Shown piece by piece: positions 1 through 6,488 of a stretch of DNA of 18,074 bases. Position numbers and translations under genes: made by a program. Every line of letters begins with the position of its first letter. Position 1 is the first letter of the stretch. Under the pieces are notes generated by a model that was not told the DNA's origin, made no database searches, and saw only the letters and a program-made list of their open reading frames with translations. Source of the stretch: an uncultured Eubacterium sp. (GTDB lineage: Bacteria; Bacillota_A; Clostridia; Lachnospirales; Lachnospiraceae); the NCBI GenBank assembly GCA_910589045.1, contig CAJUSH010000053.1, positions 1 through 18,074 of the forward strand, given 5' to 3'.

Positions 1-26
1 TCGTCATCGCATATGGCTATATTCAA
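1..26 (-). CDS. Response regulator, LytTR/AgrA type (N-terminal 8 codons only)
   Basis: Only the beginning is in the window; the gene runs off the left edge. Reading from a TTG at 26-24, the codons give M-N-I-A-I-C-D-D, followed by a codon starting GA. This is the usual opening of response-regulator receiver domains of the LytTR family: a first beta strand followed by the acidic pair that binds magnesium. An AGGTGATG sequence about 6 nt upstream is a suitable ribosome binding site and supports TTG as the start. Two direct repeats at 127-157 and a TATAAA at 90-95 lie upstream and fit an autoregulated promoter. With eight codons the family call is an inference; the LytTR assignment rests on the typical start and the upstream repeats. 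Confidence 0.5.
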
Positions 27-410
27 TCTTCATCACCTGCAATTCGTTTCCCATGAGAATCAGCTTCCCACGGGCAGTTCTTTTTACTTTTTATATCGGC
101 AGATATTTTTCGTATTTCGCCGCGAGGGAACGAAACCCTGTTTGAAATGGAACGAAATCCTTTTTCTTTTTATCATAAATGTAAAAACATCTCTAAAGCT
201 TTTTCTTTTCGTCCGATAAGCCCATCCGCATATTCCCTTTCCAGGTAATTTCCCCTATCAGGCCGCCCGGCCTGCCTGCGGAAACGGCAAACCGACGCAT
301 ATGGCGGATGAAGGCCATAGTACGGCGGTTAGCTTTTGTGCATTTATTCATCTAATCAAAACAATATAAAAGAAGTGACAGCTTTTTCATTTGCCGACAT
401 GCGTCAGATT
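27..410. other. Intergenic region upstream of the response regulator
   Basis: No convincing gene was seen here on either strand. The left part holds the probable leader and promoter of the response regulator (TATAAA on the minus strand at 90-95) and a pair of 9-bp direct repeats at 127-157. A perfect short palindrome AGGCCG-CC-CGGCCT lies at 260-273 but has no T-run on either side, so it is not a normal terminator. A plus-strand open frame at 13-219 lacks a ribosome binding site and has low-complexity Phe/Leu-rich composition, and is judged not to be a gene. Confidence 0.5.
127..157 (-). promoter_or_regulatory. Direct-repeat operator candidate upstream of the response regulator
   Basis: On the minus strand the 9-mer TTTCGTTCC occurs twice, at 157-149 and 135-127, separated by 13 bases, giving a 22-bp repeat period (two helical turns). 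AgrA/LytTR-family regulators are known to bind pairs of roughly 9-bp direct repeats with 12-13 bp spacers and a GTT core, which is present. The proximal repeat ends about 31 bp upstream of a TATAAA at 95-90, roughly where an activator bound just upstream of the -35 region would sit. Binding by the adjacent regulator is inference. Confidence 0.45.
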
Positions 411-681
411 TCATGAATCGCATTCATCGGCAAAATCCATCGGATTACCAGCACCACAGTAAGGACACTTTATTATCCTTTTCAGACTTCCGGACACTGT
501 ATAACGGAAGTCTCTATTTGTACGTTTTTTCTCATTATAGCAACAGGCATATATACACGGCGTTCCATCGTAAATAGTAGTCTTCGGTAAACTACTTTCG
601 GATATTGTCAGAAATTCTTTTTACCAACCAGTGTTTCAGTGCTATTTCTTCTTTTTGTACCATCTGTAGCCGTTCATACAT
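411..681 (-). pseudogene. Small zinc-ribbon protein gene interrupted by a frameshift
   Basis: Read on the minus strand, an ATG at 681-679 opens a frame of 29 codons starting M-Y-E-R-L-Q-M-V-Q-K and ending K-R-I-S-D-N-I-R-K before a TAG at 594-592. In the +1 frame the sequence then continues without a stop for about 60 codons to a TGA at 413-411, with a CIYACC cluster and later a CPYCG pair and a final Cys (ADECDS), which look like a zinc ribbon. That second frame has no ATG or GTG start, so the two pieces most simply form one 89-residue protein split by a single-base change or by +1 frameshifting at AAG-TAG-T. The ATG lies inside the 3' end of the small membrane protein gene (40-nt overlap), suggesting translational coupling. 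No family is recognised. It could instead be a genuine +1 recoding site. Confidence 0.45.
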
Positions 682-812
682 ATTACTGCCCATGTTCCAG
701 GTATTACAGCATATCCGGCATTAACGGCTCCTTTAGATGTAATTACATATCCCGCACCTATAAAGGTCAGTACAATAAAGATAACAGTTAGTGCTAATAA
801 TATCTTTTTCAT
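642..812 (-). CDS. Small membrane protein, 56 aa
   Basis: An ATG at 812-810 is preceded at good spacing by GGAGGAG, and a near-consensus promoter lies at 867-896, so this short frame is very likely real. The protein begins MKKILLALTVIFIVL and has one clear hydrophobic segment at about residues 4-24, a second weaker one at about 31-46 (centred on AGYAVIPGTWAVICM), and a strongly basic end (WYKKKK). This fits a two-helix hairpin membrane protein with both ends inside, or an uncleaved signal anchor. No function is recognised; small proteins with a GYAVIP core are, from memory, common in Lachnospiraceae without a known role. Its 3' end overlaps the interrupted zinc-ribbon frame, and both lie upstream of a response regulator in the same direction. 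Confidence 0.7.
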   Translation of the reverse strand: MKKILLALTVIFIVLTFIGAGYVITSKGAVNAGYAVIPGTWAVICMNGYRWYKKKK

Positions 813-866
813 GATTTATTTCTCCTCCGTTATGAAGTGACCTTTGTCAAGAGATAATTTTTGAAA

Positions 867-896
867 ATTATAAACTTTTTCCCGAACCTCTGACAA
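867..896 (-). promoter_or_regulatory. Sigma-A-type promoter for the small membrane protein gene
   Basis: On the minus strand the -35 box TTGTCA (896-891) is followed after 18 bases by a perfect TATAAT (872-867). Transcription would begin near 860, giving a leader of about 48 nt before the ATG at 812. Confidence 0.6.
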
Positions 897-978
897 AGCC
901 CACGCAAGTTCCTTGCTTTATCTTTTCCAGCAGGCGGTCTCTAGCCACTTTCGTACCAACTGTACTTCGATATTTCAT
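868..978 (-). CDS. Possible 36-aa peptide
   Basis: A minus-strand ATG at 978-976 has a GGAG about 8 nt upstream and opens 36 codons (M-K-Y-R-S-T-V-G-T-K ... G-S-G-K-S-L) to a TAA at 870-868. The peptide is basic, with a possible short helix (ARDRLLEKIKQ) and no membrane segment. Its stop codon overlaps the -10 box of the next promoter. No relative is recognised. It could be a real small protein or a chance frame inside a structured non-coding element; only the ribosome binding site and balanced composition speak for it. Confidence 0.25.
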   Translation of the reverse strand: MKYRSTVGTKVARDRLLEKIKQGTCVGFVRGSGKSL

Positions 979-1113
979 TTCCTTGCTCCGCTAGCTTGTT
1001 TCTGTTTCCAGAGTGTTTCGTTAGCGAACAAGTCGCACATCCATACATAGAATTCCTATCGTTAAAATTTGCACCCAAACTCATGCTTGGGTGCATTAAA
1101 TTGTGGTACGCAA

Positions 1114-1147
1114 GCCGCCATTCGTACACTCCCGTACACGGCGGTCA
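1114..1147 (-). mobile_element. Group II (class C) intron relic: domain V-like hairpin
   Basis: On the minus strand, 34 nt form a hairpin with the layout of domain V: a lower helix built on CCGCC/GGCGG that contains the CGC triad typical of class C introns, a two-base CG bulge on the 3' side, and an upper helix UACG/UGUA. Just before it, CUAAGCUGAUUGACCGCC closely resembles the end of domain IV running into domain V in the Oceanobacillus iheyensis class C intron as I recall it. One A/C mismatch at the base, a G/A mismatch near the bulge, and no recognisable domain VI indicate decay. No reverse-transcriptase ORF is nearby. It lies about 50 nt behind a strong Rho-independent terminator, the known insertion preference of class C introns. 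Confidence 0.5.
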
Positions 1148-1199
1148 ATCAGCTTAGCAGGTGACACATCCCTGGGTGCGGTAATATGGCGCGCAAACC

Positions 1200-1231
1200 A
1201 AAAAAGAGCCCCGCCACTCCCGGCGAAGCTC
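1200..1231 (-). terminator. Rho-independent terminator of the acidic membrane protein gene
   Basis: On the minus strand, GAGCTTCGCC and GGCGGGGCTC form a 10-bp stem (two G-U pairs) with a six-base loop, followed directly by six T. It lies 52 nt beyond the stop codon of the gene at 1283-1606. Confidence 0.85.
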
Positions 1232-1282
1232 CCTTATTCTTCTTTCACGCAGCAGCTCAGAAACCTTCACTGTTACCTCTGT

Positions 1283-1606
1283 TTACTCTTCCACAAAAGG
1301 CTCTTCCTCAGCGGCCTTCTCGGTGCTCTCCTCGGCGGAATCCTCTGTCTTTACGTTCTCATCGTCAAAGAAATCCTCCTCGAACTCGTCGTCCAGATCA
1401 TCCTCGAAATCCTCCAGATAATCCGGTGCAAAGAAACGGTACAGGCCGTAAGCTGCAGCCGCCGCAATCACGATGATTCCGATAATCGCAAAAACAGTCT
1501 TTGCCTTGGGACCCTTCTTCTCTTCCTCGTCCTTCTTGTTGATGAGCTCACTCACCTTGTTGATGTTGGTTGATAACAAATTCTGCAAATCGTCGATTCT
1601 GTTCAT
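1283..1606 (-). CDS. Single-pass membrane protein with long acidic tail
   Basis: This 107-residue protein has a short N-terminal soluble part (residues 1-36, possible coiled coil then a charged KKDEEEKKGPK stretch), one clear transmembrane helix (about 37-60, rich in Ile/Ala) and a C-terminal tail of about 45 residues that is almost entirely Asp, Glu, Phe, Ser and Ala. An AAAGGAG sequence 8 nt before the ATG supports the start. The orientation is likely N-in, C-out with a highly negative extracytoplasmic tail, by the positive-inside rule. No named family is recognised; similar short proteins are annotated as hypothetical in Lachnospiraceae. It lies 136 nt downstream of pcrA in the same direction with no terminator between, so read-through is possible, and it ends at a strong terminator. 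Confidence 0.8.
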   Translation of the reverse strand: MNRIDDLQNLLSTNINKVSELINKKDEEEKKGPKAKTVFAIIGIIVIAAAAAYGLYRFFAPDYLEDFEDDLDDEFEEDFFDDENVKTEDSAEESTEKAAEEEPFVEE

Positions 1607-1742
1607 GCTGTCTACTCCTTTATCTCTTTCTCAATCTTAACATATGCCACCCAGCCTCCCGCCGGGTAACCAAATTGCTTATACGATATTCTAACATATT
1701 TTATCCAAATATCCTAGTGAAAATTTATAATTTACACATTTT

Positions 1743-3980
1743 TTATACTTTTTTCAATTTCGCAAAGCTGGCGAACATTTTTTTCGTACCCGCGCGGTCA
1801 AAATCCACCGTCACCTCGTAGTCTCTGCCCCCGGCAACGATCTGTGTAACAATACCTTCACCGAACTTCATATGCCGCACGCGGTCGCCCTTCTTATAGC
1901 CCAGTGACATACCATCCGTCGCATCCGTGGAAAATGATTTCGCCTCCGCCCGAAGCACCGGCTTCTCCCGCAAAATCTGCTTTGCACTGCCCGCATAGGG
2001 GGAAATGCGCCTGGACACCTCCGGCTGCGGGATGCTTTTTCCCGTGGCCACCGTGCCGCTCAAAAGCTCCCGCGGAATCTCCGACACAAAACGGGACACC
2101 TTTGAAAACCGCGTTTCGCCGCGCACCATGCGCATTTTCGCGCTCGTAATCGTCAGCCGCTTCATCGCGCGCGTAATCCCCACATAGCACAGGCGCCGCT
2201 CCTCCTCCAGCTCCTCTTCGGCATTGTCGCTGGTGATCGACATATAGCTTGGAAACAGGCCGTCCTCCAGGCCGGCCAGATACACACCCGGGAACTCCAG
2301 GCCCTTTGCGGAGTGAAGCGTCATGAGCACCACATACGCACTGCCTTCCACCACCTCGTCGATATCCGCCACCAGCGCTACCTCCTCCAGAAATCCCGAC
2401 AGGCTCGGCTCGTCTGCATGTTCCTCGTAGCTCGCCGCCTTTGAGATCAGCTCGTCGATATTTTCGATCCGGGCATCCGCCTCCGGCGTATCCTCCGCTT
2501 CCAGCTCCCGCACATAGCCGGTATCCTCGATGATGTTTTTCAAAAGCTCCTCCACACCGAGAAACTCCGCCTTGCTGCGCATCGTCCGGATATAGGTCAC
2601 AAACGGCTCAACCTTTGCCGCCGCGCCGCGCCCGAGGGTGCCGATATCTGCCGCCCGCCTTGCCGCCTCAAAAAAGCTCATCTCATTTTCATCCGCAAAC
2701 ATCTGTATACGGCTGACCGAGGTCGCACCGATGCCGCGCTTTGGAATGTTTATGATACGCTTTACCGCCAGGTCATCCCGCGCATTGTCGATGGTTTTCA
2801 GATACGCCAGCAGATCCTTGATTTCCTTCCTCGCGTAGAAATTCACGCCGCCCACCAGCTTATAGGGAATATTCTCCGCTACAAAGCGCTCCTCAAACAT
2901 ACGCGACTGCGCATTTGTCCGGTAGAGCACCGCAAAATCGCTGTAGTCCCTGCCCGCATGAATCTGCTTTTCGATATCCAGCGCCACATATTCCGCCTCT
3001 TCATAGGCAGTGTCAAACTGCTTAAAATGAATTTTTTCCCCGGCTGACTGGTCGGTCCAAAGCGCCTTTGCCTTTCGCCCGATGTTGTTGGCGATCACAC
3101 TGTTTGCCGCATCCAGGATATTCTGCGTGCTGCGGTAATTCTGCTCCAGCTTGATCACCCTGGCATCCGGGAAATACTGCTCGAAATTTAAAATATTTCG
3201 GATATTCGCACCCCGGAATTTGTAGATGGACTGGTCATCGTCACCCACCACGCAGAGGTTGCCGTACTTGTGTGCCAGAAGCCGCACCAGCTCAAACTGC
3301 GCCGTGTTCGTATCCTGATACTCATCCACCATAATGTACTTAAAGCGCTCCTGATAGTAATCCAGCACATCAGAATCTGCCCGGAACAGCTCCACGGTTT
3401 TCATGATCAGATCGTCAAAATCCATTGCATTATTCTTTTTCAGCGTCGCCTGATACTCCCGGTATACCTGCGCCTGCCGCTGCTTTGCAAAATCCCCGGC
3501 CGCGCCCAGCGCAAATTCCGTGGGATCCACAAGGGAATCCTTCGCGGATGAGATCACGTTCAAAAACATCTTTTCCTTGTGAATCTTCGTATCGATCTCC
3601 AGGCGCCTGCACACGTCCTTCATCACCTGCTTCTGGTCGTCCGCATCGTAGATCGTAAAGCTGTTTTCATAGCCGATGTGATCCGCGAAGCGCCGCAAAA
3701 TCCGCACACAGGTGGAATGGAACGTCGTTACCCAGATGCTCTCGGAGCCGTAGCCCACCATCGCATCGATGCGCTCCCGCATCTCCGCCGCCGCCTTGTT
3801 CGTGAAGGTAATCGCCATAATGTTGTAGGGATTCACGCCCTGCTCCTCAATCAGCCAGGCCGTGCGGTGCGTCAGCACCCGCGTCTTGCCGCTCCCCGCC
3901 CCCGCAATAATAAGCAGCGCGCCCTCGGTGTGGGTCACCGCCTCATACTGCTGCGTATTCAAAGTGTCATATGTAGCCAT
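1743..3980 (-). CDS. pcrA: ATP-dependent DNA helicase PcrA (UvrD/Rep family)
   Basis: A superfamily 1A 3'-5' DNA helicase acting in nucleotide excision repair, replication-fork restart and plasmid replication. All helicase motifs are visible: Q-motif region LNTQQYEAV near the start, Walker A AGAGSGKT (about 26-33), motif Ia TFTNKAAAEM, Walker B DEYQDTN (219-225), motif III GDDDQSIYKFRGA (246-258), motif IV EQNYRST (279-285), LEDGLFP, and motif VI ERRLCYVGITRA. The C-terminal 50 residues (GDRVRHMKFGEGIV...) match the Tudor-like RNA polymerase-binding domain typical of PcrA. The second ATG (3980-3978) is chosen because CAGGAG ends directly against the first ATG (3986) but lies at normal spacing from the second. 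The 745-residue length is normal. A candidate promoter is at 4071-4100. Confidence 0.95.
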   Translation of the reverse strand: MATYDTLNTQQYEAVTHTEGALLIIAGAGSGKTRVLTHRTAWLIEEQGVNPYNIMAITFTNKAAAEMRERIDAMVGYGSESIWVTTFHSTCVRILRRFADHIGYENSFTIYDADDQKQVMKDVCRRLEIDTKIHKEKMFLNVISSAKDSLVDPTEFALGAAGDFAKQRQAQVYREYQATLKKNNAMDFDDLIMKTVELFRADSDVLDYYQERFKYIMVDEYQDTNTAQFELVRLLAHKYGNLCVVGDDDQSIYKFRGANIRNILNFEQYFPDARVIKLEQNYRSTQNILDAANSVIANNIGRKAKALWTDQSAGEKIHFKQFDTAYEEAEYVALDIEKQIHAGRDYSDFAVLYRTNAQSRMFEERFVAENIPYKLVGGVNFYARKEIKDLLAYLKTIDNARDDLAVKRIINIPKRGIGATSVSRIQMFADENEMSFFEAARRAADIGTLGRGAAAKVEPFVTYIRTMRSKAEFLGVEELLKNIIEDTGYVRELEAEDTPEADARIENIDELISKAASYEEHADEPSLSGFLEEVALVADIDEVVEGSAYVVLMTLHSAKGLEFPGVYLAGLEDGLFPSYMSITSDNAEEELEEERRLCYVGITRAMKRLTITSAKMRMVRGETRFSKVSRFVSEIPRELLSGTVATGKSIPQPEVSRRISPYAGSAKQILREKPVLRAEAKSFSTDATDGMSLGYKKGDRVRHMKFGEGIVTQIVAGGRDYEVTVDFDRAGTKKMFASFAKLKKV

Positions 3981-4070
3981 AAACATCTCCTGTAAATATT
4001 ATCTGCCGGCCAGTGCAAATGCCCCTTGTCCCGGAAAGCACCTCCGCTGGCCAGTCGGATGCTATCCACT

Positions 4071-4100
4071 ATTTTACACGAAAGCACCCCGAAAAGGCAA
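4071..4100 (-). promoter_or_regulatory. Candidate promoter of pcrA
   Basis: On the minus strand TTGCCT (4100-4095) and TAAAAT (4076-4071) are separated by 18 bases. Transcription would begin near 4064, about 85 nt before the chosen pcrA start. Confidence 0.4.
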
Positions 4101-4175
4101 GCAGTTCGGTTACTGTTTACTCCATAAAAAGCAGCCATTCAAGCAATAAATTTACATCCCGGCAAAAAAAATTCG

Positions 4176-4204
4176 TTGTCATCTGGTTTTGAACACTATA
4201 TAAT
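4176..4204 (+). promoter_or_regulatory. Promoter of the DUF1836 gene
   Basis: TTGTCA at 4176-4181, a 17-base spacer and a perfect TATAAT at 4199-4204. The implied leader is about 100 nt and contains a GC-rich hairpin. Confidence 0.65.
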
Positions 4205-4310
4205 ATACTTGTATCCGGTTTTGCGCGGCTTTGAAAACAGCTCCGGGCATCTGCCCCGGGATTCCGTGCGGGACCCTTCCACCCTTTATTCCCTGTAAGG
4301 AGAAAGCTTT

Positions 4311-4958
4311 ATGACAATCGACGACAAAGATCTGCTGAACAGCATCATGGCAAGCCTTGAGCGTATCAACCATATAAAACCGGAATCTATTCCCGACATT
4401 GACCTTTACATGGATCAGGTAACGACCTTCATGGAGAGCAGTCTTGCGCCCTCCAAGCGCTACCCTGACGACAAGGTGCTTACGAAAACCATGATTAACA
4501 ACTACACAAAGGACGGCCTGCTGCCCCCGCCCGAAAAAAAGAAATATTCCAAGGAGCACATGCTGCTGCTCATATTTATATACTATTTCAAAAATATCCT
4601 CTGTATCAACGATCTGCACCACATTTTAGACCCGCTCTCCGAAAAATACTTTTCCAATGAGAACGGCATGAACCTGACCGACATATATAATGAGGTGTTC
4701 AGTCTCGAAAAGGATGAGGTGCAGTATCTTGCCAGAGATATCACGAAGAAATTCAACCGCAGCAAGGAGATTTTCAGGGATGCACCGCCGGAGGACCGGG
4801 ATGCGCTGCACTATTTCGCCCTGATCTGTATGCTCAGCTTTGACACCTATGTGGAAAAAATGCTCATCGAGAAGATGATCGACCTGGACAAGGCAAAGCA
4901 CCCCCAGACGGCCGCACCCGCAAAGCGCTCCCCGCGCTCCCGCAAAAATCAAGGCTAA
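4311..4958 (+). CDS. DUF1836 family protein (MerR-like winged-helix regulator)
   Basis: A 215-residue protein recognised as DUF1836, a Firmicute family with a MerR-like DNA-binding fold. The diagnostic stretch is at about 55-80: LTKTMINNYTKDGLLPPP followed by KKKYSKEH, which resembles the MerR helix and wing. Helical hydrophobic segments follow (MLLLIFIYYFKNIL, ALHYFALICMLSF) and probably mediate dimerisation or ligand binding rather than membrane insertion. The C terminus is a basic tail (KRSPRSRKNQG). The ribosome binding site AAGGAGA precedes the ATG. The gene has its own good promoter and is convergent with fliB, 26 nt between stop codons. Its target and signal are not known; family membership is more secure than function. 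Confidence 0.8.
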   Translation: MTIDDKDLLNSIMASLERINHIKPESIPDIDLYMDQVTTFMESSLAPSKRYPDDKVLTKTMINNYTKDGLLPPPEKKKYSKEHMLLLIFIYYFKNILCINDLHHILDPLSEKYFSNENGMNLTDIYNEVFSLEKDEVQYLARDITKKFNRSKEIFRDAPPEDRDALHYFALICMLSFDTYVEKMLIEKMIDLDKAKHPQTAAPAKRSPRSRKNQG

Positions 4959-4984
4959 ACGCCGGCCCCGCCGGACTCCGTCAT

Positions 4985-6082
4985 CTATAGGCTTCCATAC
5001 AATATTTCATACATGGACTCCGCAATCTCACCGTTGTGCCTGCCCCTGCGCTCATATACGGACAAAAGCAGTGCCAGCTCCCCGTCGGCAAGGCTTCCCG
5101 TCTGCTCAAAATGCAGTGCCAGAAGCAGCTGAAGCATATGCACATGCATCATCCCGCACGCAAGCTTTTTGATAAAGCTGTAATCCCCGTAAACCTCCAG
5201 AAACACCATCTGTATATAATAGACGATATACCCGCGCAGCACATGCTCCGCGTGTGGCACGTTCCGGTGGAGCACGCAAACGAGCGCATCTGCCCGCGCA
5301 TCCGCCTGCGCTGCGCTCAGCCTGTCAAACGTCCGAAAATACAGGCGGCAAAGCTCATACAGCCTGGGCGAGACCCGTTTGAGCCGGCTGTGGTAAAAGC
5401 CGCACGTCATCAGCTTATCCGTAGTCGCCGCCCCGATGTGAAACGCCTTTGCACCCTCGTGTGCTTGCAAAAGCTCTGCCGGGGCGGGCAGCGTTTTTCC
5501 GTCGATACAGCGCGCCTGCACATCCCGCATCGCAGCCAGAAGCTGCCCGAAAATTTCGCCGCGGCTTCGCTTCTCGTCCCACAGCGCACCGATCATCGCC
5601 TCACGCAGCTCACACAGCCAGCTCAGATACGCCTCGTCCTCGTTCGTTCCCCACCGCTCATAGTCGACCTCCCGCCCGCTCTCCACAAAGGTCAGCTCGT
5701 CCAGGTGCTCCAGAAACAGACGGGCCGCCGATGGACAGGACAAAAAAAGCGTCTCCTCCGCAAAGGAGCCGTAATGCTGCCGAAACCGCGGATAGATCCG
5801 GCATACCTGCGGCATGTACGCAGTCCCGACCGTCCGCTGGAGGCTGCACAGACCGCTGCGCTCATAAAACACGCAGCGCTTCACCGAATCCCGGAAATAC
5901 ACGTCCCCGTCCGTTTTTTTGATGGCACTGCGCAGCCGCCTTCCGTTTTTTCCCGGCTCGTTTAAATACCGGTGGTACGTCTCCTCGTCAAAAACGATGC
6001 GCCAGCCCTTACAGCAGGTATTCGGGCAGTCGCCCATGGCACAGGAGAACGCGCTGTAAAAACAAATCTCGTAATGCTTCAT
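4985..6082 (-). CDS. fliB: Flagellin lysine-N-methylase, FliB family
   Basis: FliB proteins methylate lysines of flagellin. The family's cysteine signature is intact: from the chosen start, C14, C19, C23-C24 in the form C-x4-C-x3-CCKGW, then C70, C79 (GLCSL) and C94 in PQVCRIYPR, likely ligands of an iron-sulfur centre. The remaining about 270 residues are helical with many hydrophobic positions, as in the family. The start is uncertain: an ATG at 6082 gives an N terminus (MKHYEICFYSAF) that aligns well with the family, while a GTG at 6121 would add 13 residues; neither has a clear ribosome binding site. It follows yerC by 53 nt in the same direction and is probably co-transcribed. No flagellar gene is in the window, so the methylase substrate is inferred from the family. 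Confidence 0.8.
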   Translation of the reverse strand: MKHYEICFYSAFSCAMGDCPNTCCKGWRIVFDEETYHRYLNEPGKNGRRLRSAIKKTDGDVYFRDSVKRCVFYERSGLCSLQRTVGTAYMPQVCRIYPRFRQHYGSFAEETLFLSCPSAARLFLEHLDELTFVESGREVDYERWGTNEDEAYLSWLCELREAMIGALWDEKRSRGEIFGQLLAAMRDVQARCIDGKTLPAPAELLQAHEGAKAFHIGAATTDKLMTCGFYHSRLKRVSPRLYELCRLYFRTFDRLSAAQADARADALVCVLHRNVPHAEHVLRGYIVYYIQMVFLEVYGDYSFIKKLACGMMHVHMLQLLLALHFEQTGSLADGELALLLSVYERRGRHNGEIAESMYEILYGSL

Positions 6083-6135
6083 AATTTTTATCAAAAGCTG
6101 AAAACAGACAGCCGGTTTCACTGTCTGTCAAAATA

Positions 6136-6435
6136 TTATGCTTCTTCTTTTTTATTGATTCTTGAAAATACCATATCGTAGCCGTCATTTCCGTAATTTA
6201 AGGAGCGGTTCACCCGGCTGATAGTGGCGGTGGATGCGCCGGTTTTTTCCGCGATATCCAGATAGGTTTTCTGCTCCCGCAGCATGTGTGCAACCTCAAA
6301 CCGCTGGGAAAGTGCCAGCAGCTCGTTTACCGTGCAGATATCCTCAAAAAACGTATAACACTCATCCCGGTCCTTCAAACACAGCACCGCGTCAAACAAA
6401 TGATTTACCGCATCCGTATGAATATCCTTGCTCAT
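6136..6435 (-). CDS. yerC: YerC/YecD family TrpR-related regulator
   Basis: A 99-residue protein of the YerC group within the TrpR superfamily. The first half is a helical dimerisation region (VNHLFDAVLCLKDRDECYTFFEDI), followed by the conserved TVNELLALSQRFEVA segment and a helix-turn-helix at about 58-79 (YLDIAEKTGASTATISRVNRSL), ending with the family's LNYGNDGY. It probably binds DNA; targets are not established. AGAGGTGTGAGG precedes the ATG as ribosome binding site. The gene is divergent from asnA and starts an apparent two-gene operon with fliB. Its promoter contains a perfect inverted repeat between the -10 and -35 boxes, so autoregulation is plausible. Confidence 0.88.
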   Translation of the reverse strand: MSKDIHTDAVNHLFDAVLCLKDRDECYTFFEDICTVNELLALSQRFEVAHMLREQKTYLDIAEKTGASTATISRVNRSLNYGNDGYDMVFSRINKKEEA

Positions 6436-6488
6436 TGCCTCACACCTCTCTATCCCTTATTGCCGTGGCAGCCGCCCGATTGTTTTAT

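Larger units (their letters stand above)
813..1282. other. Low-GC accessory intergenic region
   Basis: This 470-base stretch holds several separate items: a promoter for the small membrane protein (867-896), a possible 36-codon ORF (868-978), a symmetric GCACCCAA/TTGGGTGC hairpin (about 1071-1094), a group IIC intron domain-V-like relic (1114-1147) and the terminator of the upstream acidic membrane protein gene (1200-1231). No full-length gene is present. On the minus strand the stretch around 1010-1055 contains further small hairpins, including UCUG-GAAA-CAGA, whose role is unexplained. Confidence 0.5.
3981..4310. other. Divergent promoter region between pcrA and the DUF1836 gene
   Basis: About 330 bases without a gene. 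It contains a promoter for each flanking gene (4071-4100 minus, 4176-4204 plus). The DUF1836-gene leader (about 4212-4310) contains a GC-rich hairpin CCGGG-CATCTGC-CCCGG and a possible overlapping pairing with the following CCGTGCGGG. The pcrA side has the short inverted motif CTGGCC/GGCCAG. No further ORF or known riboswitch was seen. Confidence 0.5.

Noticed and set aside
13..219. Plus-strand open frame of 68 codons at the left edge
   Set aside because: It has no ribosome binding site, Phe/Leu-rich AT-driven composition, and overlaps the start of the response regulator and its upstream repeats on the other strand.
260..273. Palindrome AGGCCG-CC-CGGCCT
   Set aside because: There is no T-run, and its two-base loop is too tight for the full stem; no role could be supported.
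941..1129. Minus-strand open frame of 62 codons
   Set aside because: Its start codon lies inside the domain V-like hairpin with no ribosome binding site, and it runs through other hairpins; it looks like a non-coding frame.
1626..1742. Promoter for the acidic membrane protein gene
   Set aside because: Several -10-like sequences (TAAAAT, TAGAAT, TATAAG) exist in AT-rich DNA, but none has a convincing -35 box at proper spacing.
4962..4974. CCGGC-CCC-GCCGG hairpin between the convergent DUF1836 and fliB genes
   Set aside because: The stem is only 5 bp and there is no T-run on either strand, so it is not called as a terminator.
5036..5965. Long plus-strand frame (309 codons) opposite fliB
   Set aside because: It is antisense to a well-supported gene, rich in Arg/His/Pro from reversed GC-rich codons, and lacks a ribosome binding site.
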